Of a DNA stretch of 5,772 nt, positions 1 through 5,416 are shown one piece after another. This DNA comes from Chitinophagaceae bacterium. Its GTDB lineage: Bacteria; Bacteroidota; Bacteroidia; Chitinophagales; Chitinophagaceae. The translations under genes and the position numbers were made by a program. Below the pieces are notes generated by a model, which worked only from the letters and a program-made list of their open reading frames with translations, was not told the DNA's origin and did no database searches. The DNA is taken from positions 2,893 to 8,664 of the forward strand of contig PLXD01000223.1 in assembly GCA_003151295.1 (NCBI GenBank). The letters are read 5' to 3'. Position 1 is the first letter of the stretch; each line of letters opens with the position of its first letter.

Positions 1-1025
1 AACTGTCCTACTGCTCCATTATAATCCGATGGTTTGCTGGTTTCAGGAAGAGGTTTAACGGTGATCGTCAGGGGCTTGGTATTCAGTGTCGCATTTTCAT
101 CGACCCAATTCGTAACCGCATCGTCATCTTCGAAGGTATCAAAAAGGTCACGGAGCCTATTGCCGCCTTTGCCTGATTTCCGGGATCCCTTCAAAAAATG
201 AATGGTATTCTCTATTTCCATCGGATCCAGGTCGACCGTACCTGCCTGCAGAGGGATCAACTGCGCTTTACGAATGATATGTACAGTAAAGGATTTGCCA
301 TTCACTTTTTCGACCGATGAAGCGTCACTGTTCGGGTCGACCATATCATATACACTAAACCCGTTGAGCGAGGGGCGTTTGGTCACCCTCGATTCCGAAC
401 GGAGACGCGAATACAGTTTATAGGTGGCTACTACCGGCTCTCCTACATAACAAGACGATTTATCTACCTGCACTTTTACAAACAGGTTTTTCCGGATCTT
501 CTCCTGGGCGTTCTCCCCGGGTTTTAAAATATATTCTTTATCTGATTCTTCGGGTAAGCCAGCCATGGGATCCGGCCAGCCCTGTTGAAAAAAAGGATTC
601 AAATTGGGACTGGGTGGGTTGTTCGCGGACCCGGAGCCCGTAACGTTTACAGTAATGGTCACCGGGTTGGAATGCATGGGGTTGCCATCGATGGAGGCGG
701 TAGCTCCCTGGATAGTAAATTTTCCCGTTTTGACAGGCTGCAATACAAAAGACAAACCCTTGTATTGGGATACGTTGCCGTTTACAACGGTCATCCCACT
801 GGATTGATTGGGGCCCTCTATGATGCGAAAGCCGGGAAAGGAAGGGGGAGTAAGGCGATCGATGGTCGTTGCGTTCTCGACCACGAAATTGACCTGCAGG
901 TATTCGTTACGCCCGATCTCTTTACTACCGGTCACAGTGGTGAACTTCACCTGCGCACCGGCCTGTAAACCCGTCATCAGGAAGATGGCATGAACAATAA
1001 ACGTCAGACGTAAAACTTTCCTCAT
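1..1025 (-). CDS. batD: BatD-family aerotolerance protein, partial (C-terminus lies beyond the left edge)
   Basis: BatD belongs to the Bat (Bacteroides aerotolerance) proteins, thought to act at the cell envelope; its biochemical role is not settled. The ATG at 1025 opens a frame that stays open to base 1, giving 341 codons of a family that usually has about 550-600 residues. Residues 1-25 form a signal peptide with a hydrophobic stretch and an AGAQ end, so the mature part faces the periplasm. Family-like segments follow: GPNQSSG at 71-77 and an NG..S element at 82-86 leading into a strand ending GKFTIQGA at 101-108; CYVGEPVVATYKLY at 192-205; NGFSVYDM at 221-228; and YNGAVGQ at 335-341, where a second beta domain normally begins. 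Residues 134-160 are a Pro/Asn-rich linker. The C-terminal membrane anchor expected in the family would lie outside the window. The gene upstream on the same strand, 69 bp away, is a dehydrogenase and not another bat gene. Identification is from recalled family patterns and is fairly secure. Confidence 0.85.
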   Translation of the reverse strand, partial: MRKVLRLTFIVHAIFLMTGLQAGAQVKFTTVTGSKEIGRNEYLQVNFVVENATTIDRLTPPSFPGFRIIEGPNQSSGMTVVNGNVSQYKGLSFVLQPVKTGKFTIQGATASIDGNPMHSNPVTITVNVTGSGSANNPPSPNLNPFFQQGWPDPMAGLPEESDKEYILKPGENAQEKIRKNLFVKVQVDKSSCYVGEPVVATYKLYSRLRSESRVTKRPSLNGFSVYDMVDPNSDASSVEKVNGKSFTVHIIRKAQLIPLQAGTVDLDPMEIENTIHFLKGSRKSGKGGNRLRDLFDTFEDDDAVTNWVDENATLNTKPLTITVKPLPETSKPSDYNGAVGQ

Positions 1026-1042
1026 TGCTTACCTCAGTAGTA

Positions 1043-1050
1043 CAAATATA
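1043..1050 (-). promoter_or_regulatory. Candidate Bacteroidota -7 element for batD
   Basis: On the minus strand the bases read TATATTTG, an exact match to the Bacteroidota -7 consensus TAnnTTTG, about 17 bases before the batD ATG. No TTTG sits at the expected 19-21 bp upstream; the nearest TTG is about 24 bp away, which is too far. The implied leader would be only about 10-15 nt. A match of this quality is expected about three times by chance across both strands of the window, so the support comes mainly from its position in front of a gene. Confidence 0.4.
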
Positions 1051-1073
1051 AAATTTGATTTGAAGGGAGCCAT

Positions 1074-1085
1074 CCCAATTTTGGG
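1074..1085. repeat. Short palindrome between the dehydrogenase gene and batD
   Basis: CCCAATTTTGGG is a 12-base inverted repeat with five-base arms around TT. It lies 9 bases past the dehydrogenase stop codon and about 24 bases upstream of the batD -7 element. As RNA it could form only a tiny 4-bp stem, and no T-run follows on the minus strand, so it is a poor intrinsic terminator. It could be an operator half-site pair or chance. Confidence 0.25.
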
Positions 1086-1094
1086 TTAAAACTC

Positions 1095-1796
1095 TCACAG
1101 GTCTCCCAACTGGGGTCTCAGGACGATATCCTCCACCGTTGCCTGGGGCGATAACCGGGAAGCGGCATAGATCATCTCCGCAATATCGCCGGCTTCCATG
1201 ATCCTTAGGGGATCCACCCCGCTACCGGCCCAGGAATCGGTAAAAGCCGCCCCTGGATAGAGGGCTGTCACTTTTATTCCATGGGGCTTCATCTCCTCCC
1301 GCAGGTTTTTTGAAAAGCCTGCCAGGGCAAATTTGCTGATACCATAGGATCCGCCATTGGCATATGCCTGCAGGGAAGCAATGGAGCAAATATTGAAGAT
1401 ATGGCCGCTCTTTTGCCCGATCATCTTCGGCAGCAGGATCCTCGTCAGGTGGTATGCACTGTATAAATTGACGCCGATCATTGTCTCCAGCGCCCCTTCG
1501 GGTTCCCCGGAAATACTGCCGGGAAGAAACTGCCCGGCATTATTTACCAATATATCGATGGACCCGCCGAACCCCAATACCCAGGATCCGAAATTTTGCG
1601 CTTCCCGCTTTTCAGACAAGTCGAAAGATTTGGCATGAATGGCAATTCCGGGAAATTTTGCCTCCAATTCCTGCTTCGCCAGGGATAAAGCATTCCCATT
1701 GCGGGAACAAATAAACAGGTTATGGCCCGCGGAGGCGAATTTTTCGGCGATCGCCCTTCCAAAGCCTTTCGATGCGCCGGTAATGATACTATTCAA
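1095..1796 (-). CDS. Short-chain dehydrogenase/reductase (classical SDR), NADP(H)-type
   Basis: This is a soluble oxidoreductase of the classical SDR superfamily, 233 residues if started at the TTG at 1796. A Rossmann nucleotide-binding motif TGASKGFG is at 6-13, NNAG at 85-88, and the catalytic set is N110, S138, Y151 and K155 (YGISK), followed by PG at 181-182 and a threonine at 186. Lys10 within the glycine motif and Arg32 after the second strand favour NADP(H) over NAD(H). The substrate cannot be read from sequence. The frame stays open up to an ATG at 1880, but the added 28 residues are not SDR-like and would run into the divergent phosphatase gene. With TTG at 1796 the protein begins directly with the first beta strand (MNSIITGAS), as these proteins normally do, and an AGG lies six bases before the TTG. 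It is the gene upstream of batD on the same strand. The function class is very secure; the start is moderately secure. Confidence 0.92.
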   Translation of the reverse strand: MNSIITGASKGFGRAIAEKFASAGHNLFICSRNGNALSLAKQELEAKFPGIAIHAKSFDLSEKREAQNFGSWVLGFGGSIDILVNNAGQFLPGSISGEPEGALETMIGVNLYSAYHLTRILLPKMIGQKSGHIFNICSIASLQAYANGGSYGISKFALAGFSKNLREEMKPHGIKVTALYPGAAFTDSWAGSGVDPLRIMEAGDIAEMIYAASRLSPQATVEDIVLRPQLGDL

Positions 1797-1865
1797 AAGC
1801 AGCCTGGATTTTAATGGTAAATAAAATTTCTCCCTGTAAATTGCAAAGTATATTTTAATTAGCCA
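1797..1865. promoter_or_regulatory. Divergent promoter region between the SDR and YjjG-type genes
   Basis: This 69-bp AT-rich spacer must serve both divergent genes. Rightward, TATATTTT at 1849-1856 is one base off the TAnnTTTG -7 element. Leftward, TATACTTTG (1852 to 1844) resembles it but has a three-base spacer. The two candidate elements overlap, so initiation in one direction could interfere with the other. No clear -33 element is visible on either strand. The elements are imperfect, so only the region, not exact promoters, is claimed. Confidence 0.3.
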
Positions 1866-2561
1866 TTGCGATACAAACATTTATTCTTCGATCTCGATCA
1901 CACCCTCTGGGATTTTGAGGCCAATAGCCGGCTGACCCTGGCCGCCCTGTATGTCTCGCTCGGATTGCCGGCGAGGGGTGTTCATGATTTCGATCTCTTC
2001 CATAAAAACTATACGATCCATAACGATAAGCTTTGGGAACGGTACCGGAATGGCTATATTAAAGTGAATGAATTGCGTTGGAAACGGATGTGGCTGACCC
2101 TGCTCGACTTTAAGATCGGCGATGAGGCATTGGCTAGGCACATGGGCGACCTATTCCTGGAATCCTTACCGAACCGCACCCTGTTATTCCCCTACACCCT
2201 TGAAATACTGAACTATCTTAAAGCCAGGCAGTACAAGCTGCACCTGATCACCAACGGCTTCGAGAAGACCCAGCAAAGCAAGCTTCTGCATGCGGGACTG
2301 GACCCTTATTTTACGGAAGTCATCACCTCCGAGAGCTCGAATAGCCTGAAGCCCCATAAGGAGATCTTTCAATATGCTTTCTGGAAGACAGGCGCACAGC
2401 CATCGGAAAGTATCATGATCGGGGATAATCCCGAAGTCGATATTCAGGGGGGCATCAATGCCGGAATAGACCAGGTATATGTGAATCATCTCAATATGAT
2501 ACCCTCGGTGCAGCCTACCTATACGGTCTATTCCCTAAAAGAGCTGGAAACAATATTCTAA
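1866..2561 (+). CDS. yjjG: HAD-superfamily hydrolase, YjjG-type pyrimidine 5'-nucleotidase, TTG start
   Basis: The product is a 231-residue cytoplasmic phosphatase. The YjjG family hydrolyses (noncanonical) pyrimidine nucleoside monophosphates and is regarded as a nucleotide-pool cleaning enzyme; the substrate here is inferred from family resemblance. All four HAD motifs are present: DLDHT at 9-13 (nucleophile D9, acid/base D11), the threonine of LITNG at 127-131 (T129), K162 in LKPHKE, and GDNPEVD at 186-192 with the Mg-binding acids D187 and D192. An all-alpha cap occupies roughly 15-100, and FFDLDHTLWDFE is typical of the family. The start is almost forced: the in-frame codons before D9 run back to a TAG at 1860-1862, and TTG at 1866 is the only usable initiator. 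No Shine-Dalgarno site is seen; the leader is A/T-rich, as is common in Bacteroidota. The gene stands alone, divergent from the SDR gene and convergent with the small-peptide gene. Confidence 0.93.
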   Translation: MRYKHLFFDLDHTLWDFEANSRLTLAALYVSLGLPARGVHDFDLFHKNYTIHNDKLWERYRNGYIKVNELRWKRMWLTLLDFKIGDEALARHMGDLFLESLPNRTLLFPYTLEILNYLKARQYKLHLITNGFEKTQQSKLLHAGLDPYFTEVITSESSNSLKPHKEIFQYAFWKTGAQPSESIMIGDNPEVDIQGGINAGIDQVYVNHLNMIPSVQPTYTVYSLKELETIF

Positions 2562-2569
2562 CCCTTTCT

Positions 2570-2601
2570 GATTTTTCAAATCCCTTCGGATCTTTGAAAT
2601 C
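2570..2601. terminator. Hairpin between convergent genes, possible bidirectional terminator
   Basis: The stretch folds as GAT..TTCAAA.TCC around a CTTC loop and GGA.TC.TTTGAA.ATC, about 12 pairs with small bulges (two T on the left arm, TC on the right). It sits between the phosphatase stop (2561) and the small-peptide stop (2605), where both transcripts must end. On the minus strand the left arm ends in an A/T-rich run, but neither side has a clean long T-tract, so intrinsic termination is plausible rather than certain. Confidence 0.45.
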
Positions 2602-2604
2602 TAT

Positions 2605-2757
2605 TTAATCCTTCTTTTTGCCGCAATGCTTGCCGGGACAGCTTTTCATATTGGTTTTTTTCCCTTTGTCCTTTCCCTTGTCCTTGTCGCCGTTTTGAGC
2701 AAAGGCGATGCCTGAGAAAAGGAAGGCGGCGGTGGTCAGTATCATCATTTTTCTCAT
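2605..2757 (-). CDS. Small secreted lysine-rich peptide with two cysteines (50 aa), unknown function
   Basis: This 50-codon frame begins at an ATG nine bases after the psd stop and ends with TAA. Residues 1-20 are a clear signal peptide: MRK, then a hydrophobic core (MMILTTAAFLFSGIAFA), with a likely cut after A20 before QNG. The mature 30 residues are extremely basic, with 12 Lys and a DKDKGKDKGKK low-complexity stretch, and end in SCPGKHCGKKKD with cysteines at 40 and 45 and a histidine at 44. No known family is recognised. The Cys/His cluster could bind metal or form a disulfide, and the Lys-rich part could contact acidic phospholipid or nucleic acid; both are guesses. Close spacing suggests co-expression with psd. 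The combination of good signal peptide, in-operon position and clean stop argues for a real gene despite its size. Signal-peptide starts with little mature sequence are common among Bacteroidota small proteins, so it may also be a minor envelope peptide. Confidence 0.7.
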   Translation of the reverse strand: MRKMMILTTAAFLFSGIAFAQNGDKDKGKDKGKKTNMKSCPGKHCGKKKD

Positions 2758-2766
2758 AGCCTGAAG

Positions 2767-3426
2767 TTACGAAAAACTCCCTAATACCGTCACACCTCCT
2801 TTTACCGTTTGATTCAATGCGACTTTTACGACGGTTCCCGGCGGGAGGAGGACATCTACCCGCGATCCGAATTTAATAAATCCCATTTCGGCGCTTTGCT
2901 CTACTTTTTGCCCGACGGCCAGGTAGTTTACGATACGTTTAGCCAGAGCCCCGGCGATCTGCTTTACCAGTATCTCCCCCTTTATATTGCGGATGACCAC
3001 GCTGTGCCGTTCGTTTTCGGTGGAGGATTTCGGATGCCAGGCTACCAGGTATTTCCCTTTATGGTATTGGTTATATACGACCTCACCGCTAACCGGGTTG
3101 AGATTGCGATGCACATTGGCGGGGCTCATAAAGATCGAGACCTGCAGGCGCCTGTCCTTAAAATATTCTGTGTCGGTTATTTCCTCGATAACCACGACTT
3201 TCCCATCCGCCGGGCACACGATCAGGTTATCGCCATGGGTAAGGATACGGTTCGGAACGCGGAAAAAAGAGATCAGGAATAAGAGCAATCCCAGGGTCGC
3301 GATAAAAATCAGCCAGCTCAGCCAGGGCAGATGAAAGCTTATAAAATAGAACGAGACCAGGTTGATCAGTGCAAAAGCAAGGGCTCCTATCGCAATCGTC
3401 TTAAAGCCTTCTTTGTGAATTGTCAT
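2767..3426 (-). CDS. psd: Phosphatidylserine decarboxylase proenzyme, short pyruvoyl form
   Basis: Psd decarboxylates phosphatidylserine to phosphatidylethanolamine at the inner membrane. From the ATG at 3426 the protein has 219 residues, normal for the short class. Two membrane helices are at about 8-30 and 33-55. The catalytic domain shows PADG at 72-75 (D74), NVHRN with H106, a STENERH segment near 134-140, and FGSRVD near 186-191, where self-cleavage between G187 and S188 is expected to give a long beta chain and a 32-residue alpha chain whose Ser188 becomes the pyruvoyl group. A longer form starting with TTG at 3459 is possible, but its 11 extra residues are not family-like, and that TTG lies inside a promoter-like element. 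MTIHKEGF matches the usual N-terminus. Downstream of cdsA on the same strand, it completes a phospholipid pair, though no phosphatidylserine synthase gene is in the window. Confidence 0.93.
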   Translation of the reverse strand: MTIHKEGFKTIAIGALAFALINLVSFYFISFHLPWLSWLIFIATLGLLLFLISFFRVPNRILTHGDNLIVCPADGKVVVIEEITDTEYFKDRRLQVSIFMSPANVHRNLNPVSGEVVYNQYHKGKYLVAWHPKSSTENERHSVVIRNIKGEILVKQIAGALAKRIVNYLAVGQKVEQSAEMGFIKFGSRVDVLLPPGTVVKVALNQTVKGGVTVLGSFS

Positions 3427-3456
3427 TGAATGGGGGATTATGTTTTGGATGATCGT

Positions 3457-3464
3457 CAAAATTA
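3457..3464 (-). promoter_or_regulatory. Candidate internal promoter for psd (-7 element)
   Basis: The minus strand reads TAATTTTG, an exact TAnnTTTG, in the gap between cdsA and psd and 30 bases before the psd ATG at 3426. A start of transcription near 3450 would leave a leader of about 24 nt and would exclude the in-frame TTG at 3459, which is the last three bases of the element itself. At the -33 position there is TTTA rather than TTTG. If real, psd and the small peptide can be expressed apart from cdsA. Confidence 0.4.
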
Positions 3465-3478
3465 AGGAATGAAGTATA

Positions 3479-3490
3479 TAAAGATCTTTA
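3479..3490. repeat. 12-bp perfect palindrome at the -33 position of the psd promoter
   Basis: TAAAGATCTTTA is identical on both strands. It lies 14 bp upstream of the TAATTTTG element, so it would cover roughly -28 to -39 of the proposed psd promoter. That position suits an operator for a dimeric regulator, but the site is short and AT-rich and no second copy was noticed in the window. Confidence 0.3.
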
Positions 3491-3500
3491 AGAGAAAGGA

Positions 3501-4394
3501 TTATTTAAGGAACAACATTACAAATAACCAGACGCAAGACGAGGCCAGCAACAGGGAATCGAACCGGTCGAGAAATCCGCCATGTCCCGGCATGATATTA
3601 CCGCTGTCCTTTATCCCCGCCAACCGCTTGAGCTTGCTTTCTAATAGGTCCCCGAAAGTCCCGGCGACCGATGAAATGGCCGCAATAATCATACAATTCA
3701 CCGGAAATCCCCAATTGAAACTTCCCCCATCGGGGTATTCGCTTACGAAATAGCCGATGACCCCTATGACCACGATGGCCAGTATGATCCCGCCGATCGT
3801 ACCTTCCCATGTCTTTTTGGGCGAAATCACCGAAAGGGGGGTCTTCCCGATGATCGATCCCACGATATAAGCCATGGTATCATTGATCCAGATAGAGCCG
3901 ATGATCAGCATGACCAACACTTTGCCAACGGGTGGGAAAGGACTCTCGAAGAACAGGAACCTGATATTTGTCAGCAGCCCCCAACTCAAAGAGATATATA
4001 ATAATCCAAGCGCCGAGTAACCGATATTCTTCCAGCTCAGTTCACGGACCAGCAGGATCTCCGCAAAGGGCAGCACAAAAACAAAGAGGAGCCCCATCCA
4101 TAACCCAATGACATGCAGCGATAATCCGCCGATGCTGAGCGCCCCGTCGGTGAAATACAACATCAGGCACCAGCCGGCGATCCGGACGCCGTATTTATGA
4201 AAAATTGTGATCCCCGCATATTCCTTGTCCATCTGTTCCATCAAACGTTGGTATTCGCTCCAGCAGCCGAAATGAATGACAGAGAACAGCACAAAAAAAC
4301 TCCATTGATTCCACAGCAGGCCGGTCAGCATAACGATTACGAATATCGCAGCCGTGAGTGTCCGTGTTTTAAAAGTAGCAAGATTCAACGCCAT
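3501..4394 (-). CDS. cdsA: Phosphatidate cytidylyltransferase (CDP-diacylglycerol synthase)
   Basis: CdsA joins phosphatidate and CTP to give CDP-diacylglycerol, the precursor of phosphatidylserine, phosphatidylethanolamine and phosphatidylglycerol, within the inner membrane. The 297 residues hold about eight hydrophobic membrane segments. SPKKTWEG at 191-198 is the conserved loop. The C-terminal signature runs from S253 to D279: S.LKR at 253-257, K262-D263, P269.HGG (H271), and D276-R277-F-D279. It matches the CdsA family pattern completely, including the Asp/Lys residues linked to metal and CTP binding. The length is normal for the family. The ATG at 4394 follows the protease stop by 25 bp, so the two are probably co-transcribed; no strong ribosome binding site is seen, as usual in Bacteroidota. 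The gap to psd is 74 bp. Confidence 0.97.
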   Translation of the reverse strand: MALNLATFKTRTLTAAIFVIVMLTGLLWNQWSFFVLFSVIHFGCWSEYQRLMEQMDKEYAGITIFHKYGVRIAGWCLMLYFTDGALSIGGLSLHVIGLWMGLLFVFVLPFAEILLVRELSWKNIGYSALGLLYISLSWGLLTNIRFLFFESPFPPVGKVLVMLIIGSIWINDTMAYIVGSIIGKTPLSVISPKKTWEGTIGGIILAIVVIGVIGYFVSEYPDGGSFNWGFPVNCMIIAAISSVAGTFGDLLESKLKRLAGIKDSGNIMPGHGGFLDRFDSLLLASSCVWLFVMLFLK

Positions 4395-4419
4395 GATCGG
4401 AAGTTAAAAGGGGTAATGG

Positions 4420-5349
4420 TCAGGAAAGAAACTCATTATATTCATTTACGGCACCCACCTCATATACTTTGGCATAGTCCATCCCGGACTCCCTGACAAG
4501 CTTCACCAACAATAGGGTCACAAACGCCGCACTCAGCAGGACCATATATATCGGAATGGATGGATTCTCATTGATCATTTTAGGATAATAAACGGTGGCG
4601 GCCACCTGGACGCCATTGATCACAAAATGCGCCAGGATACTCACCCACAGGCTCCCGCTATACCAGTAGAGGGCCCCTAACATAACACCCAGATAGAACC
4701 GCGGCAAAAAGCCCTGGAACTGCATATGAAAGGCAGAAAAGAGAATAGCCGTAACAATAATACCCGCCCAGGGACTTCTGAACGCATGGATCAGGATCCG
4801 TTGCAGTGATCCCCGAAAGCACGCCTCCTCGCAAATAGCAGGCAACAGGGCCATAACCAGGAGGTTGTAAAAGATATCGAGCGGGGATCCGATCTTCAGG
4901 AAGGCTTCCAATTCTCTTTCCGCATCTTTTTGCATGGAAATTAACGAGGTAGGCAGGGGGATCCGTTCATTGATCTGGCCTAACCAGCCCGCCAGGGGAA
5001 AGGAGAGCAATGCAATACCTATCGCCAGGGCGTAAAAAACATTTTTATCCGGCTTATGGAAGCCCAGGAACCAGATAGGCCGGTACCGGAAACTGAACCA
5101 CGCATAAAGAAGGGCCGGGAGCAGGAAAATAGCCAGGGAGGAGAAGCCCTGCAGCCATTTCATCAGGCTCACCACCGCGGGGTTATCCAGGTCGAACCGG
5201 GACACGCCGTGCTGACCGCTGATGAGGGCGCCCCGGGATACTAAAATCAGCGTGGATATAGCACTGGTCAATACGATAGCCCCCCCCAGCAGCAACAGGA
5301 AAATGCATAACTGGTACCATGGCGACGTTATCTTCAGATAAGTTCTCAT
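4420..5349 (-). CDS. CPBP-family intramembrane metalloprotease (CAAX protease/bacteriocin-processing type)
   Basis: The CPBP (Abi, PF02517) family comprises multi-helix membrane metalloproteases related to Rce1. Bacterial members have been linked to bacteriocin self-immunity, regulated proteolysis and lipoprotein or peptide processing, but most have unknown substrates. From the ATG at 5349 the protein has 309 residues with about eight membrane segments, the first at 12-37. The catalytic motifs are all present: EEACFR at 174-179 (E174, E175, R179), FSAFH at 204-208 (H208), and HFVIN at 241-245 (H241, N245), so it should be active. The C-terminal tail (about 290-309) is a hydrophilic cytosolic end with several Glu and Tyr. 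The frame remains open back to 5433, but the 28 extra residues are not membrane-like and would overlap the divergent dus gene, so 5349 is preferred. It heads the operon with cdsA and psd, which suggests a housekeeping envelope role. Its substrate is unknown. Confidence 0.92.
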   Translation of the reverse strand: MRTYLKITSPWYQLCIFLLLLGGAIVLTSAISTLILVSRGALISGQHGVSRFDLDNPAVVSLMKWLQGFSSLAIFLLPALLYAWFSFRYRPIWFLGFHKPDKNVFYALAIGIALLSFPLAGWLGQINERIPLPTSLISMQKDAERELEAFLKIGSPLDIFYNLLVMALLPAICEEACFRGSLQRILIHAFRSPWAGIIVTAILFSAFHMQFQGFLPRFYLGVMLGALYWYSGSLWVSILAHFVINGVQVAATVYYPKMINENPSIPIYMVLLSAAFVTLLLVKLVRESGMDYAKVYEVGAVNEYNEFLS

Positions 5350-5404
5350 ATTATAAGTAATCCCCGATAAAGTTGATAAATGGTGTAAATTTTGGGCCTT
5401 TTTG

Positions 5405-5412
5405 TACCTTTG
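5405..5412 (+). promoter_or_regulatory. Bacteroidota -7 promoter element for dus
   Basis: TACCTTTG is an exact TAnnTTTG match followed by C, the form often seen in front of Bacteroidota genes. It lies in the 67-bp gap between the divergent protease and dus genes. No TTTG occurs at the proper -33 spacing; TTTTG at 5390-5394 is too close. Transcription would begin near 5417-5420, at or just next to the proposed TTG start, so the message would be leaderless or nearly so, or the start is misplaced. Confidence 0.5.
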
Positions 5413-5416
5413 CGAA

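Noticed and set aside
585..968. A 127-codon open frame on the plus strand opposite batD
   Set aside because: It lies wholly antisense to a frame with a signal peptide and strong BatD-like segments, and its own translation has no recognisable domain or hydrophobic pattern.
1797..1880. An ATG at 1880 as the SDR start, adding 28 residues
   Set aside because: The extension is not SDR-like, would overlap the first codons of the divergent phosphatase, and places the Rossmann strand unusually far from the N-terminus.
2809..3282. A 157-codon open frame on the plus strand opposite psd
   Set aside because: The minus-strand frame carries every Psd catalytic motif; the plus-strand product looks like a mirror of it, with no family features.
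4420..4485. The protease's C-terminal tail (MDYAKVYEVGA) as a remnant of a fused DUF2007-like domain
   Set aside because: Only about ten residues show a loose resemblance, which is too little to support a fusion or remnant.
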